From positions 1 through 30,110 of the forward strand of contig DATJLQ010000224.1 of NCBI GenBank assembly GCA_035509415.1: a stretch of DNA of 30,110 nucleotides, given 5' to 3'. Position numbers and translations under genes: made by a program. Under the pieces are notes generated by a model that saw only the letters and a list, made by a program, of their open reading frames with translations, ran no database searches and had not been told where the DNA came from. Below, in pieces: positions 14,301 through 23,004 of the stretch. This DNA comes from DATJLQ01 sp035509415. Its GTDB lineage: Bacteria; Pseudomonadota; Alphaproteobacteria; JACZXZ01. The first letter of the stretch is position 1. Every line of letters begins with the position of its first letter.

Positions 14301-14647
14301 CGCCAAGGTTGCCGCGCGCGGCGGTCGGGGCCTCCCGGCCGCGGTTCTGGGTCCAGGGAAGGCCCGCCAACGCCGCCCGCCGCGTCTTTGCGTGCGCTGC
14401 GGCAAAGTGGTCGAAACCCTTGGCGCCGCGCCGGGTTCGGCCCGGTCGGCCGTATTTGGCATAGGCAGGCGGAGTGGGGCGGCGCCCTAGGGGCGTTGCC
14501 TTGTCTTTGGGCGATCCCAATTCCACCCTATTGGCCGATGGCGTATATTGCGCGCGCTCAAGCCGGGCGCAGGCGCCAATGGCCGAAAGCAAGGGGACCG
14601 GGGTCGCGTCGCAAGGCGGCCGCGGTTAGGCGAGGGGCTGGGGTGAC
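14277..14647. other. 371-bp intergenic region without a recognisable gene
   Basis: It holds a short tandem repeat at its left end, a GC hairpin at 14321-14342, and a promoter-like stretch near TATTGG (14530-14535) and TATATT (14543-14548). I see no conserved small ORF or RNA family in it. It separates the permease from the efflux operon. Confidence 0.5.
14321..14342 (+). terminator. Possible hairpin terminator of the lactate permease gene
   Basis: GCGGTCGGG (14321-14329) pairs with CCCGGCCGC (14334-14342) through nine pairs, one of them G-U, with a 4-nt loop GCCT. No T-run follows, so it is not a classical intrinsic terminator. It may act with Rho or simply stabilise the mRNA 3' end. Confidence 0.35.
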
Positions 14648-15769
14648 ATGACGGGGCGCACGAAGCTGATCACCGGCGTTGTGGTGTTGCTTGCGCTTGG
14701 CGCCGGCGTCTACGCGCTCGAAGGCGGCTTCGCGCCGAAGACCGTGGCGCGCGCGCAGCCGCCCGCTCCCGTGGTGGTCGCGACCGTGGCCCAGCAGTCC
14801 GTGCCGGTCCAGTTCACCACCATCGGCACCGTGCAGCCGATCTCGACCGTGTCGGTCAAGTCGCGCGACGACGGGCAGATCTTCAAGGTCGGCTTCGTCG
14901 AGGGCCAGATCGTCCGCAAGGGCGACCTCCTGTTCCAGCTCGACCCGCGCCCCTACAAGGCCACCCTCGACCAGGCTGAGGCCAATCTCGTGCGCGACCA
15001 AGCGTCGCTCGTGCGCGCCGATCTCGACTTGAAGCGCTACGCCGCCCTCGCCAAGAAGGACTTCGCGACCCAGCAGCAGTTCGAGCAGGCGCGCGCGACC
15101 GCCGAGAGCGCCAAGGCCACCATCGATGCCGACCAGGCCGCGATCGAGCAGGCGAAGCTCAACCTCGACTACTCGACCATCACCGCACCCATCGACGGAC
15201 GCACCGGTAATCTCCTGGTGACCGAGGGCAACCTCGTCAAGGCGAGCGACAACAGCGCGCTCGTGGTGATCAACCAGGTGACGCCGATCTACGTCTCCTT
15301 CTCGGTGCCCCAGGACACCATGCCCGAGGTCCAGCGCCGCATGGCGCTCGGCCCGGTGCCGGTCGCCGTCACCATCAACGGAGACCCGGGCGGGCCGGTC
15401 CAAGGCCACGTCACCTTCATCAACAACCAGGTCGACAGCTCGACCGGCACGATCCAGCTCAAGGCGACGTTCGAGAACCCGGACGCGCGCCTCGTCCCCG
15501 GCCAGTTCGTCAACGTCGCGATGACGCTCTCGACCATGTCCCAGGCGCTCGTGGTGCCGTCCCAGGCGGTGCAGAGCGGCCAGAACGGCACCTACGTGTT
15601 CGTGGTCAAGCCCGACAAGACGGTCGAGATGCGCACGGTCAAGGTCGGGCCCACGACCGACACCGAATCCGTCATCACCAAGGGCCTCGAGCTCGGCGAC
15701 AAGGTCGTGATCGAGGGCCAGCTGCGCCTCGTGCCCGGCACCCGGGTCGACATCAAGAACGCGGCCTGA
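14648..15769 (+). CDS. RND efflux periplasmic adaptor subunit (MdtA/AcrA-like, HlyD family)
   Basis: 373-residue membrane fusion protein linking an inner-membrane RND pump to an outer-membrane channel. The N-terminal anchor or signal is LITGVVVLLALGAGVYAL (residues 7-24). The split lipoyl domain appears as VSVKSRDDGQIFKVGFVEGQ before, and LDYSTITAPIDGRTGNLLVTEG after, a coiled-coil hairpin rich in Ala, Gln and Glu (LDQAEANLVRDQAS through DADQAAIEQAKLNL). The beta-barrel and membrane-proximal parts follow (IDSSTGTIQLKATF-like and VIEGQLRLVPGTRV). A purine-rich GAGGGGCTGGGGTGAC precedes ATG 14648. The RND gene follows after a 76-bp repeat-filled gap. No outer-membrane factor gene is present in the window. 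Confidence 0.92.
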   Translation: MTGRTKLITGVVVLLALGAGVYALEGGFAPKTVARAQPPAPVVVATVAQQSVPVQFTTIGTVQPISTVSVKSRDDGQIFKVGFVEGQIVRKGDLLFQLDPRPYKATLDQAEANLVRDQASLVRADLDLKRYAALAKKDFATQQQFEQARATAESAKATIDADQAAIEQAKLNLDYSTITAPIDGRTGNLLVTEGNLVKASDNSALVVINQVTPIYVSFSVPQDTMPEVQRRMALGPVPVAVTINGDPGGPVQGHVTFINNQVDSSTGTIQLKATFENPDARLVPGQFVNVAMTLSTMSQALVVPSQAVQSGQNGTYVFVVKPDKTVEMRTVKVGPTTDTESVITKGLELGDKVVIEGQLRLVPGTRVDIKNAA

Positions 15770-15829
15770 GCGGGACATGGGCCAGCGGGACATGGGCCAG
15801 CGGGACATCGGTCAACGAGACATCGGCTA
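15770..15829. repeat. 15-bp tandem repeat array (four units) between the RND adaptor and pump genes
   Basis: Units are at 15770-15784, 15785-15799, 15800-15814 and 15815-15829, with a partial fifth from 15830. The first two are identical (GCGGGACATGGGCCA); units three and four carry a few substitutions (GCGGGACATCGGTCA, ACGAGACATCGGCTA). The array begins on the base directly after the adaptor TGA and ends 16 nt before the pump ATG. Confidence 0.95.
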
Positions 15830-15830
15830 G
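15777..15830 (+). other. 17-codon mini-ORF encoded by the 15-bp repeats
   Basis: ATG 15777 opens a frame reading MGQRDMGQRDIGQRDIG and stops at TAG 15828-15830. It is in the same frame as the pump start at 15846, 15 nt further on. Each unit supplies a GCGGGAC leader and ATG or ATC. It could be a chance outcome of repeat periodicity, or a translated leader that couples the adaptor and pump. There is no evidence yet that the peptide is made. Confidence 0.3.
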
Positions 15831-15845
15831 CGAGACTGGCGCTCC

Positions 15846-18800
15846 ATGAACCTCTCCGAAATCTGCATCCGGAAGCCGATCGCGACCACGCTGCTCATGG
15901 CGGGCGCGGTGGTGTTCGGCATGGTCGCCTACCGCTCGCTGCCGGTGAACGAGCTGCCGACCGTCGATTTCCCCACCATCGCGGTCACGGCGCTGCTGCC
16001 CGGCGCCAGCCCCGAGACCATGGCCTCCTCGGTCGCGACCCCGCTCGAGAGCCAGTTCTCGACCATCCAGGGCCTCGACAACATGAGCTCGGTGAGCTCG
16101 CTGGGCCAGACCAAGGTGACGCTCCAGTTCGCGCTCGACCGCAACATCGACGCGGCGGGCCAGGACGTGCAGGCGGCGATCGCGGCGGCGGCGAAACTGC
16201 TGCCGCCCAACCTGCCGAGCCCCCCCACCTTCCGGAAGGTGAACCCGGCCGACTTCCCGATCTTCTATCTCGCCCTCTACTCGCCCACGCTCCCGCTCTC
16301 CGAGGTCGACAAGTACGGCGAGACCATCCTCGCCCAGCGCCTCTCGATGATCAGCGGCGTGGCGCAGGTCAACATCTACGGCTCGCAGAAGTTCGCGGTG
16401 CGCGTCCAGGTCGATCCCGACGCGCTCGCCGCGCGCAACATCGGCCTCGACGAGGTCAATGCCGCGGTCCAGGCGGCGAACGTCAATCTCTCGCTCGGCA
16501 CCATCAACGGCCCGCACAAGCAGCTCACCATCCAGGCGAACGGCCAGGTGTTCGACGCCAAGCAGTTCATGAACCAGATCGCGATGTGGAAGAACGGTGC
16601 GCCGATCCGGTACCAGGATTTGGGCCGGGTGGTCGACAGCGTCGAGAACGACCAGATCGCGAGCTGGTACAACCAGACCCGCGCGGTCGTGCTCGCGATC
16701 CAGCGCCAGCCGGGCACCAACACGATCGCCGTGGTGGACGCGATCAAGCGCGTGCTGCCGAGCTTCGAGGCGCACCTGCCCGCCTCGGTCCATTTGGCCG
16801 TGCTTTACGACCGCACCGAGTCGATCCGCGCCTCGGTCGACGACGTGCAGTTCACCCTCACCCTCGCCGCGATCCTGGTGGTGATGGTGATCTTCCTGTT
16901 CCTGCGCAACCTGTCCGCCACCATCATCCCGTCGTTGGCATTGCCGATCTCGGTCATCGGCACCTTCGCGCTGATGTACCAGTTCGGCTACAGCCTCGAC
17001 AATCTGTCGCTCATGGCGCTCACCCTCTCGGTCGGCTTCGTGGTCGACGACGCCATCGTCATGCTCGAGAACATCGTGCGTCATATCGAGCACGGCTTGA
17101 CGCCACTCGAGGCGGCGCTCAAGGGGTCGAAGGAGATCGGCTTCACCATCCTGTCGATGACGATCTCGCTGGGTGCCGTGTTCATCCCGGTCCTGTTCAT
17201 GGGCGGCATCGTCGGCCGGCTCTTGCACGAGTTCGCGGTCACCATCTGCGCCGCGATCGCGGTCTCGGGCATCGTCTCGCTGACCCTCACGCCGATGATG
17301 TGCTCGCGCTTCGTGCGCGCCCACGAGGGCGAGCGCCACGGGCGCGTCTACCAGTTCACCGAGCGCGGCTTCGAGGCCATGCTCGCGGGCTACCGCCGGA
17401 GCCTCCATTGGTGCCTCGAGCACAAGCCGATGATGCTCGTTGCCTTCTTCGCGACCCTGTTCCTGAGCGGCTACTGCTTCGTCACCATCCAGAAGGATTT
17501 TCTCCCCAGCGAGGACACGGGCCGCCTCATCATCTTCACCGAGGGGCCGGAGGACGCGTCCTTCGACTTCATGATCAGGAACCAGTCCAAGGCGCGCGAC
17601 ATCGTCATCAAGGATCCGAACGTCGATCGCGTGATGTCGTCGGTCGGCGCCGGCGGCCCGCGCCCGACCATCAATTCGGGCACCATCTTCCTGAAGCTCA
17701 AGCCTAGAGCCGAGCGCGCCCTCTCCGCCGACCAGGTGGCGCAGGAGCTGCGCCAGAAGCTCGCCGGCATCCCGGGCCTCAAGCTCTACATCCAGAATCC
17801 GGCCAGCATCAACATCGGCGGCCAGCTCACCAAGGCGCAATACCAGTACGTGCTCCAGGACATCGACCTGCCCGAGCTTTACGCCACCGCCAACCGGATG
17901 ATGGACGCGCTCCGCAAGGAGCCGGGCTTCCTCGACGTCAACAGCGACATGCAGGTCGCGGGCCCGCAGCTCGTGGTCCACATCGACCGCAACCGCGCGA
18001 CGGCGCTCGGCGTGACGCCGAGCGAGATCGAGACGGCGCTCGGCCTCGCCTTCTCGTCCGAGCAGATTTCGACCATCTACACCTCGCTCGACCAATACGA
18101 GGTGATCCTCGAGGTGACGCCCAAGTACCAGAGCGACCCGAAGGCGCTGTCGCACCTCTATGTGCGCTCGTCGAACGGCTCGCTCGTGCCGCTCGACGCG
18201 GTCGCGAGCGTGTCCAACGGCGTCGGCCCGCTCACGGTCAACCACCAGGGCCAGCTGCCCTCGGTCACCATCTCGTTCAACCTCGCGCCCGACTTCTCGC
18301 TCGGCACCGCGGTCGCGCGCGTGCAGCAGATCGAGCGCAGTCTGCGCGTTCCGGCCGGCGTCACCACGAGCTTCCAGGGCACCGCCCAGGCGTTCCAGTC
18401 CTCGCTCCAGGGCCTCGGCATCCTGTTGCTGATGGCGATCGTGGTGGTCTACATCGTGCTCGGCGTGCTCTACGAGAGCTTCATCCACCCGTTCACGATT
18501 CTCTCGGGCCTGCCGTCGGCCGCGGTGGGCGCGCTCGTCACGCTCATGCTGTTCAACGTGACGCTCAGCCTCTACGCCTTCGTCGGCATCATCATGCTGA
18601 TCGGCATCGTCAAGAAGAACGCGATCATGATGATCGACTTCGCGCTCGAGCGCCAACGCCACGAGGGCATGGCGCCGGCGGAGGCGATCTTCCAGGCGTG
18701 CCTGATCCGGTTCCGCCCGATCATGATGACGACGATGGCGGCCCTCATGGGCACGCTGCCGATCGCGCTCGGCGTCGGTGCGGGCTCGGAGGCGCGCCGG

Positions 18801-19064
18801 CCGCTCGGCCTCGCCGTCGTGGGCGGCTTGATCTTCTCCCAAGCGCTCACGCTCTACCTGACGCCGGTCATCTACATCTATCTCGACCGGCTCCAGGGCG
18901 GGCACTTCACGTTGCCGTCCTGGTGGCCGTCCTGGCTGCGCCTGGCAGCCTCGCCAGCGGAGGAGGCGTCCGCGGACCTCGCCGCGGACGATGCCGCGGG
19001 TGGCGTCCTTGGCGAGCCCGCGCACGAGCTCGCCTCGGGCGATCAGCGCAAGGCCGCGCGCTGA
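15846..19064 (+). CDS. RND multidrug efflux transporter (MdtB/MdtC/AcrB-like, HAE1 family)
   Basis: 1072-residue inner-membrane proton/drug antiporter. The N-terminus MNLSEICIRKPIATTLLMAG and the porter-domain motifs GLDNMSSVSSLGQTKVTLQF and RLSMISGVAQVNIYGSQKFA are those of the MdtBC group. The proton-relay aspartates Asp401/Asp402 are in GFVVDDAIVMLENIVRHIE (AcrB Asp407/408), and Lys923 or Lys924 in GIVKKNAIMMIDFALE corresponds to AcrB Lys940. Twelve membrane segments are evident. An acidic, Ala-rich cytoplasmic tail of about 50 residues ends the protein. It pairs with the adaptor gene upstream. A single pump gene, rather than an mdtB-mdtC pair, implies a homotrimer. Confidence 0.96.
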   Translation: MNLSEICIRKPIATTLLMAGAVVFGMVAYRSLPVNELPTVDFPTIAVTALLPGASPETMASSVATPLESQFSTIQGLDNMSSVSSLGQTKVTLQFALDRNIDAAGQDVQAAIAAAAKLLPPNLPSPPTFRKVNPADFPIFYLALYSPTLPLSEVDKYGETILAQRLSMISGVAQVNIYGSQKFAVRVQVDPDALAARNIGLDEVNAAVQAANVNLSLGTINGPHKQLTIQANGQVFDAKQFMNQIAMWKNGAPIRYQDLGRVVDSVENDQIASWYNQTRAVVLAIQRQPGTNTIAVVDAIKRVLPSFEAHLPASVHLAVLYDRTESIRASVDDVQFTLTLAAILVVMVIFLFLRNLSATIIPSLALPISVIGTFALMYQFGYSLDNLSLMALTLSVGFVVDDAIVMLENIVRHIEHGLTPLEAALKGSKEIGFTILSMTISLGAVFIPVLFMGGIVGRLLHEFAVTICAAIAVSGIVSLTLTPMMCSRFVRAHEGERHGRVYQFTERGFEAMLAGYRRSLHWCLEHKPMMLVAFFATLFLSGYCFVTIQKDFLPSEDTGRLIIFTEGPEDASFDFMIRNQSKARDIVIKDPNVDRVMSSVGAGGPRPTINSGTIFLKLKPRAERALSADQVAQELRQKLAGIPGLKLYIQNPASINIGGQLTKAQYQYVLQDIDLPELYATANRMMDALRKEPGFLDVNSDMQVAGPQLVVHIDRNRATALGVTPSEIETALGLAFSSEQISTIYTSLDQYEVILEVTPKYQSDPKALSHLYVRSSNGSLVPLDAVASVSNGVGPLTVNHQGQLPSVTISFNLAPDFSLGTAVARVQQIERSLRVPAGVTTSFQGTAQAFQSSLQGLGILLLMAIVVVYIVLGVLYESFIHPFTILSGLPSAAVGALVTLMLFNVTLSLYAFVGIIMLIGIVKKNAIMMIDFALERQRHEGMAPAEAIFQACLIRFRPIMMTTMAALMGTLPIALGVGAGSEARRPLGLAVVGGLIFSQALTLYLTPVIYIYLDRLQGGHFTLPSWWPSWLRLAASPAEEASADLAADDAAGGVLGEPAHELASGDQRKAAR

Positions 19065-19195
19065 GCGGAAACCTGTGTCTAGCGAACGATTAGCAAAAGG
19101 CATGCGCCCGGGTGCCGGTGCCGCAAAACGGCAAGCGGCGGCTGAACGGTTTGTCAGATCGGCGAATTATCGGCGGCGCGGATCGAACGACCCCC

Positions 19196-19224
19196 TTTAA
19201 CTCGCGCGCGGGCTGGCCTATATC
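19196..19224 (+). promoter_or_regulatory. Weak candidate promoter of the ABC-Gldg operon
   Basis: TTTAAC (19196-19201) and TATATC (19219-19224) are spaced by 17 bp. The -10 matches four of six consensus bases and the -35 three. They would give a 5' leader of roughly 95 nt before ATG 19325. The 260-bp gap between the pump and the ABC ATPase holds nothing else I can support. Confidence 0.3.
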
Positions 19225-19324
19225 GGCGTTACGCCGGCGTCGGGTGCGGCGGCGAGATCGAAGCGGCCGACGTGCAACGCGGACGGCCCGAAGAGAAACG
19301 GTACGGCACGGGCGGCGCAGTCGA

Positions 19325-20275
19325 ATGATCGAAGTTCAATCGCTAGCCAAGCATTTCGGCCCGATCGTCGCGGTCGACGATGTGAGCTTCACGGCGCGGC
19401 CGGGCGAGGTGGTCGGCTTCCTCGGACCCAACGGTGCCGGCAAGTCCACAACCATGAAGATGATCGTGGGCTTTCTCGCCCCCAGCGCCGGCAGCGCCAA
19501 GGTGTGCGGCTTCGACGTTGCCGAGCGGCCGATCGAGGTCAAGAAGCGCGTCGGCTATTTGCCCGAGGGCGCGCCGCTCTACGCCGACATGACGCCCGCG
19601 AGCTTTCTCCATTTCATCGCCGCGGCGCGCGGCTTCTCGGGCGCCGAGCTGGTCGAGCGCGTCGAGACCGCGGTCGCGCGCACCGAGATCGAGAGCGTGC
19701 TCGACCGGCCGATCGAGACGCTCTCCAAGGGCTTCAAGCGCCGGGTCGGCCTCGCGCAGGCGCTGTTGCACGATCCCGAGGTCCTGATCCTCGACGAGCC
19801 GACCGACGGGCTCGACCCCAACCAGAAGCACGAGGTGCGCGCCCTCATCCGCGAGATGGCGCCGCGCAAGACGATCGTGATCTCGACCCACCTGCTCGAC
19901 GAAGTGAGCGCCGTGTGCAGCCGCGCGATCGTGATCGCGGGCGGGCGGCTGGTCGCCGATTCGACGCCGGCCGAGCTCGAGGCGCGCTCGCGTCTCCACA
20001 ATGCGGTGGCGCTCACCTTGCGCGGGGTCCAGGCGGAGGTGGCGCGCCTCAAGCTCGGGGCGCTGGCGGGCGTGGCCTCGATCGAGGACTTGGCCGCGGA
20101 TCCGGGTGCCGTCGCGTTCCGCGTCTTGCCCGAGGCGGGCCGGCCGATCGTGGCCGAGGTGAGCCAGGCCGCCCTCGCGAGCGGCTGGCAGGTCGAGGAA
20201 ATCAAGGTCGAGCAGGGCCAGCTCGACGAGGTGTTCCGCTCGATCACCACGTCGCCCGCCGCGGGCCGCGGCTAG
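19325..20275 (+). CDS. ABC transporter ATP-binding protein (GldA-like)
   Basis: 316-residue ATPase powering the membrane complex encoded by the next genes. Walker A GPNGAGKST is at residues 34-42, the signature LSKGFKRRVGLAQAL at 133-147 (LSKG in place of LSGG, usual in this subfamily), Walker B VLILDEPTDGLDP at 153-165, and the switch His189 in VISTHLL. The C-terminal 85 residues form an extra regulatory region ending in VEQGQLDEVFRSIT, typical of ABC-2 type exporters. ATG 19325 is the first start giving the conserved IEVQSLAKHFG opening. The permease starts 27 bp downstream. Confidence 0.93.
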   Translation: MIEVQSLAKHFGPIVAVDDVSFTARPGEVVGFLGPNGAGKSTTMKMIVGFLAPSAGSAKVCGFDVAERPIEVKKRVGYLPEGAPLYADMTPASFLHFIAAARGFSGAELVERVETAVARTEIESVLDRPIETLSKGFKRRVGLAQALLHDPEVLILDEPTDGLDPNQKHEVRALIREMAPRKTIVISTHLLDEVSAVCSRAIVIAGGRLVADSTPAELEARSRLHNAVALTLRGVQAEVARLKLGALAGVASIEDLAADPGAVAFRVLPEAGRPIVAEVSQAALASGWQVEEIKVEQGQLDEVFRSITTSPAAGRG

Positions 20276-20302
20276 GGACGGAAGGCGAGGGAGAGTAGAG
20301 CG

Positions 20303-21037
20303 ATGCGCAACGTCCTGGTCGTGTTCCGGCGCGAGTTCGCGGGCTATTTCACCACGCCGCTCGCCTACGTGTTCCTGATCGTGTTCTTGGCACTCGCGGG
20401 CGCGCTCACCTTCTACATCGGCAATTTCTTCGCGCGCGGCCAGGACGATCTCGATCCCTTCTTCACCTTCCATCCCTGGCTCTATCTGTTCCTGATCCCG
20501 GCGATCTCGATGCGCCTCTGGGCCGAGGAGCGCAAGACCGGCACGGTCGAGCTCCTGCTCACGCTGCCGATTTCGGTCGCGGACGCGGTGGTGGGGAAGT
20601 TCCTCGCCGCCTGGGCCTTCACGGCCGTGGCCCTCGTGCTCACCTTTCCGATGTGGGTCACCGCCAACGTGCTCGGCAGCCCCGACAACGGCGTGATCCT
20701 CGCGGGCTACATCGGCAGCCTGTTCATGGCCGGCGCGTTCCTCGCGATCGGCAGCTGCATGTCGGCGCTCACCAAGAACCAGGTGATCGCCTTCGTGGTC
20801 GCGTGCGCGGCGTGCTTCCTGTTCACGCTCTCGGGCACCAACCTGGTGCTCAACTTCGTCGAGGGATGGATGCCGCAGGTCCTGGTCGACGCGGTCGCGT
20901 CCTTCAGCTTCCTCACCCACTTCAACGCGATCAAGAAGGGCGTCATCGATCTGCGCGACGTGATCTTCCTGGGCTCGCTCATCTGCCTGTTCCTGTTCGC
21001 GAACGTGGTCCTGGTCGACCTCAAGAAATCGGCGTGA
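20303..21037 (+). CDS. ABC-2 type permease subunit (GldF-like)
   Basis: 244-residue integral membrane protein with six hydrophobic segments. The amphipathic start RNVLVVFRREFAGYFTTPLAYVF and the first cytoplasmic loop MRLWAEERKTGTVELLLTLPIS are the diagnostic ABC-2 permease motifs (the E-E/K-x-G-T-x-E-L-L box). It should form the channel with the ATPase encoded just upstream. An AGGGAGAG leader precedes ATG 20303. The Gldg-family gene follows after 10 bp. The exported substrate is unknown. In Bacteroidetes, homologues (GldA/F/G) belong to gliding motility, but gliding cannot be inferred here. Confidence 0.92.
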   Translation: MRNVLVVFRREFAGYFTTPLAYVFLIVFLALAGALTFYIGNFFARGQDDLDPFFTFHPWLYLFLIPAISMRLWAEERKTGTVELLLTLPISVADAVVGKFLAAWAFTAVALVLTFPMWVTANVLGSPDNGVILAGYIGSLFMAGAFLAIGSCMSALTKNQVIAFVVACAACFLFTLSGTNLVLNFVEGWMPQVLVDAVASFSFLTHFNAIKKGVIDLRDVIFLGSLICLFLFANVVLVDLKKSA

Positions 21038-21047
21038 CGAGGGACCG

Positions 21048-22994
21048 ATGAAGCGCCTTTCCTCCCTCGACCGGACCACCACCGCCGCGATCGGCCTCGT
21101 GCTCGCGGTGGCGCTGTTCTTCGCAGTCAACATCTTCGCCCAGGGTGCGTTCCGCGACGCGAGCCTCGATCTGACCCAGGGCGGGCTCTACACGCCGTCC
21201 CAGGGCACGCGCCAACTGCTTCAGAGCCTCAAGGAGCCGATCACCCTTCGCTTCTACTTCTCGCAGCGTCTCGGCCAGGCGCTGCCGACCTTCGGCAACT
21301 ACGCCGCGCGCGTGCGCGAGCTGCTCGAGCGCTATGCGAGCCTGTCGGGCGGCAAGATCCGCCTCGAATTCTACGATCCCGAGCCCTTCACCGACGCCGA
21401 GGACCGCGCCGAGAGCTTCGGCCTTCAGGGCGTGCCCGTGGGGCAATCCGGCGAGCAGGTCTATTTCGGCCTCGCGGGCACCAACTCGACCGACGACGAG
21501 GCCTCGATCGCCTTCTTCCAGCCCGACCGCGAGCGCTTCCTCGAATACGACGTCGCGAAGCTGATCTCCACCCTCGCGCATCCGAAGAAGAAGATCGTCG
21601 GCGTGCTGAGCTCGTTGCCGATGGAGGGCTCCTACGGCAATCCGATGGCGGGCGGCCAGAGCACGCCGCCTTGGACCATCATGTCCGAGATGCGCCAGGA
21701 ATTCGACGTGCGCGACCTCGACGACGGCACGGGCAAGATCGACAAGGACATCGACGTGCTCATGGTGGTGCACCCGAAGGACCTGTCCTTGAAGACGCAG
21801 TTCGCGATCGACCAGTACATCCTGGGCGGCGGCCGCGCGCTCATCTTCGTCGATCCCAACGCCGAGACCGACGCCGGCCCGTCGCCCATGATGATGACCG
21901 GCGCCACGAGCTCGGATCTCCCGCGCCTGTTCAACGCCTGGGGCATCGAGCTCGTGCCCGGCATGGTGGCGGGCGACCGCGATCTCGCGACGCGCGTCCA
22001 GGCGCCGGTCAACGGGCGCTCCGAGGCCGTCGATTACGTCGCCTGGCTCTCGCTCGGCCAGGACGAGATCGATCCCAACGACGTGGTGACGACCGATCTC
22101 TCGAGCCTGGTGCTGCCGACGCCGGGCATCCTCGAGAAGGAGAAGGGCGCGACCATCGGCTTCACGCCGCTTCTGCGCACCGACGCCGACGCCGAGGAGA
22201 TTCCGGCCAGCGACGTGCGCATGCTGCCCGATCCCATGGGGCTGCTCGCGCATTACAAGCCGGGCGGGCACGTGTTGACACTCGCCGCGCGCATCACCGG
22301 CAACGTCCGGAGCGCGTTCCCCGACGGGCCTCCGGTCGAGCAGAAGGCGGAGACGAAGCCGGGTGCCGACAAGAGCGCGGCCGCGAAGGCCGCGGCGCCC
22401 AAGCCCGGCTCCTGGCTCGAGCAGTCGGTCAAGCCCATCAACGTGATCGTGGTCGCCGACGCCGACATGCTCAACGACCGCTTCTGGGTCTCGACCCAGG
22501 ATTTCTTCGGCCAGCAGGTGGTGACCCCGACTTCGGGCAACGGCGATTTCGTCATGAACGCGCTCGACAACCTCGCGGGCTCGTCGGCGCTCCTGAGCCT
22601 GCGCGCGCGCTCGCTCTCGTCGCGTCCCTTCACGCTGGTGCAGAAGCTCCGCGCCGCAGCCGACGCGCGCTACCTCGCCAAGGCGCAGGCGCTCCAGGAC
22701 CGGCTCGAGGACACGCGCAAGAAGCTCGCCTCGCTCCAGAAGGAGGGTGCCGGCTCGAAGCAGATTCTTTCCGCCGCCCAGCAGACCGAGATCGACAAGT
22801 TCCGCGACGATCTGATCGCGACGCGCAAGAGTCTGCGCGACGTGCAGCACGCGCTTCAGGTCGACATCGACCGGCTCGAGGCGGTGCTCAAGTTCGTCAA
22901 TATCGGCCTCATGCCGATCCTGATCGGCATCTTCGCGCTCGTGCTCGCGTGGATCAACGCCGCGCGCCGGCGCAAGCGCTACGGCCAGGGATGA
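21048..22994 (+). CDS. Gldg family protein (ABC-type auxiliary membrane protein, GldG-like)
   Basis: 648-residue protein anchored by an N-terminal segment (TTAAIGLVLAVALFFAVNIF) and a C-terminal one (IGLMPILIGIFALVLAWI) followed by a basic RRRKRYGQG tail. The large periplasmic part contains the GldG/ABC_transp_aux region: LDLTQGGLYTPSQGTRQLL, ITLRFYFS, RVRELLERYASLSGGKIRLEFYDPEP and a GILSSLP-like start of the second domain. A coiled-coil of about 75 residues precedes the final membrane segment. It is part of the ABC/permease/Gldg/DUF4340 operon, 10 bp from the permease and 10 bp from the next gene. Biochemical function is not established. Confidence 0.9.
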   Translation: MKRLSSLDRTTTAAIGLVLAVALFFAVNIFAQGAFRDASLDLTQGGLYTPSQGTRQLLQSLKEPITLRFYFSQRLGQALPTFGNYAARVRELLERYASLSGGKIRLEFYDPEPFTDAEDRAESFGLQGVPVGQSGEQVYFGLAGTNSTDDEASIAFFQPDRERFLEYDVAKLISTLAHPKKKIVGVLSSLPMEGSYGNPMAGGQSTPPWTIMSEMRQEFDVRDLDDGTGKIDKDIDVLMVVHPKDLSLKTQFAIDQYILGGGRALIFVDPNAETDAGPSPMMMTGATSSDLPRLFNAWGIELVPGMVAGDRDLATRVQAPVNGRSEAVDYVAWLSLGQDEIDPNDVVTTDLSSLVLPTPGILEKEKGATIGFTPLLRTDADAEEIPASDVRMLPDPMGLLAHYKPGGHVLTLAARITGNVRSAFPDGPPVEQKAETKPGADKSAAAKAAAPKPGSWLEQSVKPINVIVVADADMLNDRFWVSTQDFFGQQVVTPTSGNGDFVMNALDNLAGSSALLSLRARSLSSRPFTLVQKLRAAADARYLAKAQALQDRLEDTRKKLASLQKEGAGSKQILSAAQQTEIDKFRDDLIATRKSLRDVQHALQVDIDRLEAVLKFVNIGLMPILIGIFALVLAWINAARRRKRYGQG

Positions 22995-23004
22995 GGGCGC
23001 GGCC

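Noticed and set aside
15770..15829. CRISPR-like array
   Set aside because: The units are directly adjacent with no spacers, only 15 bp long, and no cas gene is present. It is a tandem repeat.
15753..19103. A 1116-codon open frame on the - strand opposite the RND pump
   Set aside because: Antisense frames stay open by chance in very GC-rich coding DNA. Its translation is Arg/His/Glu/Asp-rich low complexity with no domain, while the + strand encodes a complete RND transporter.
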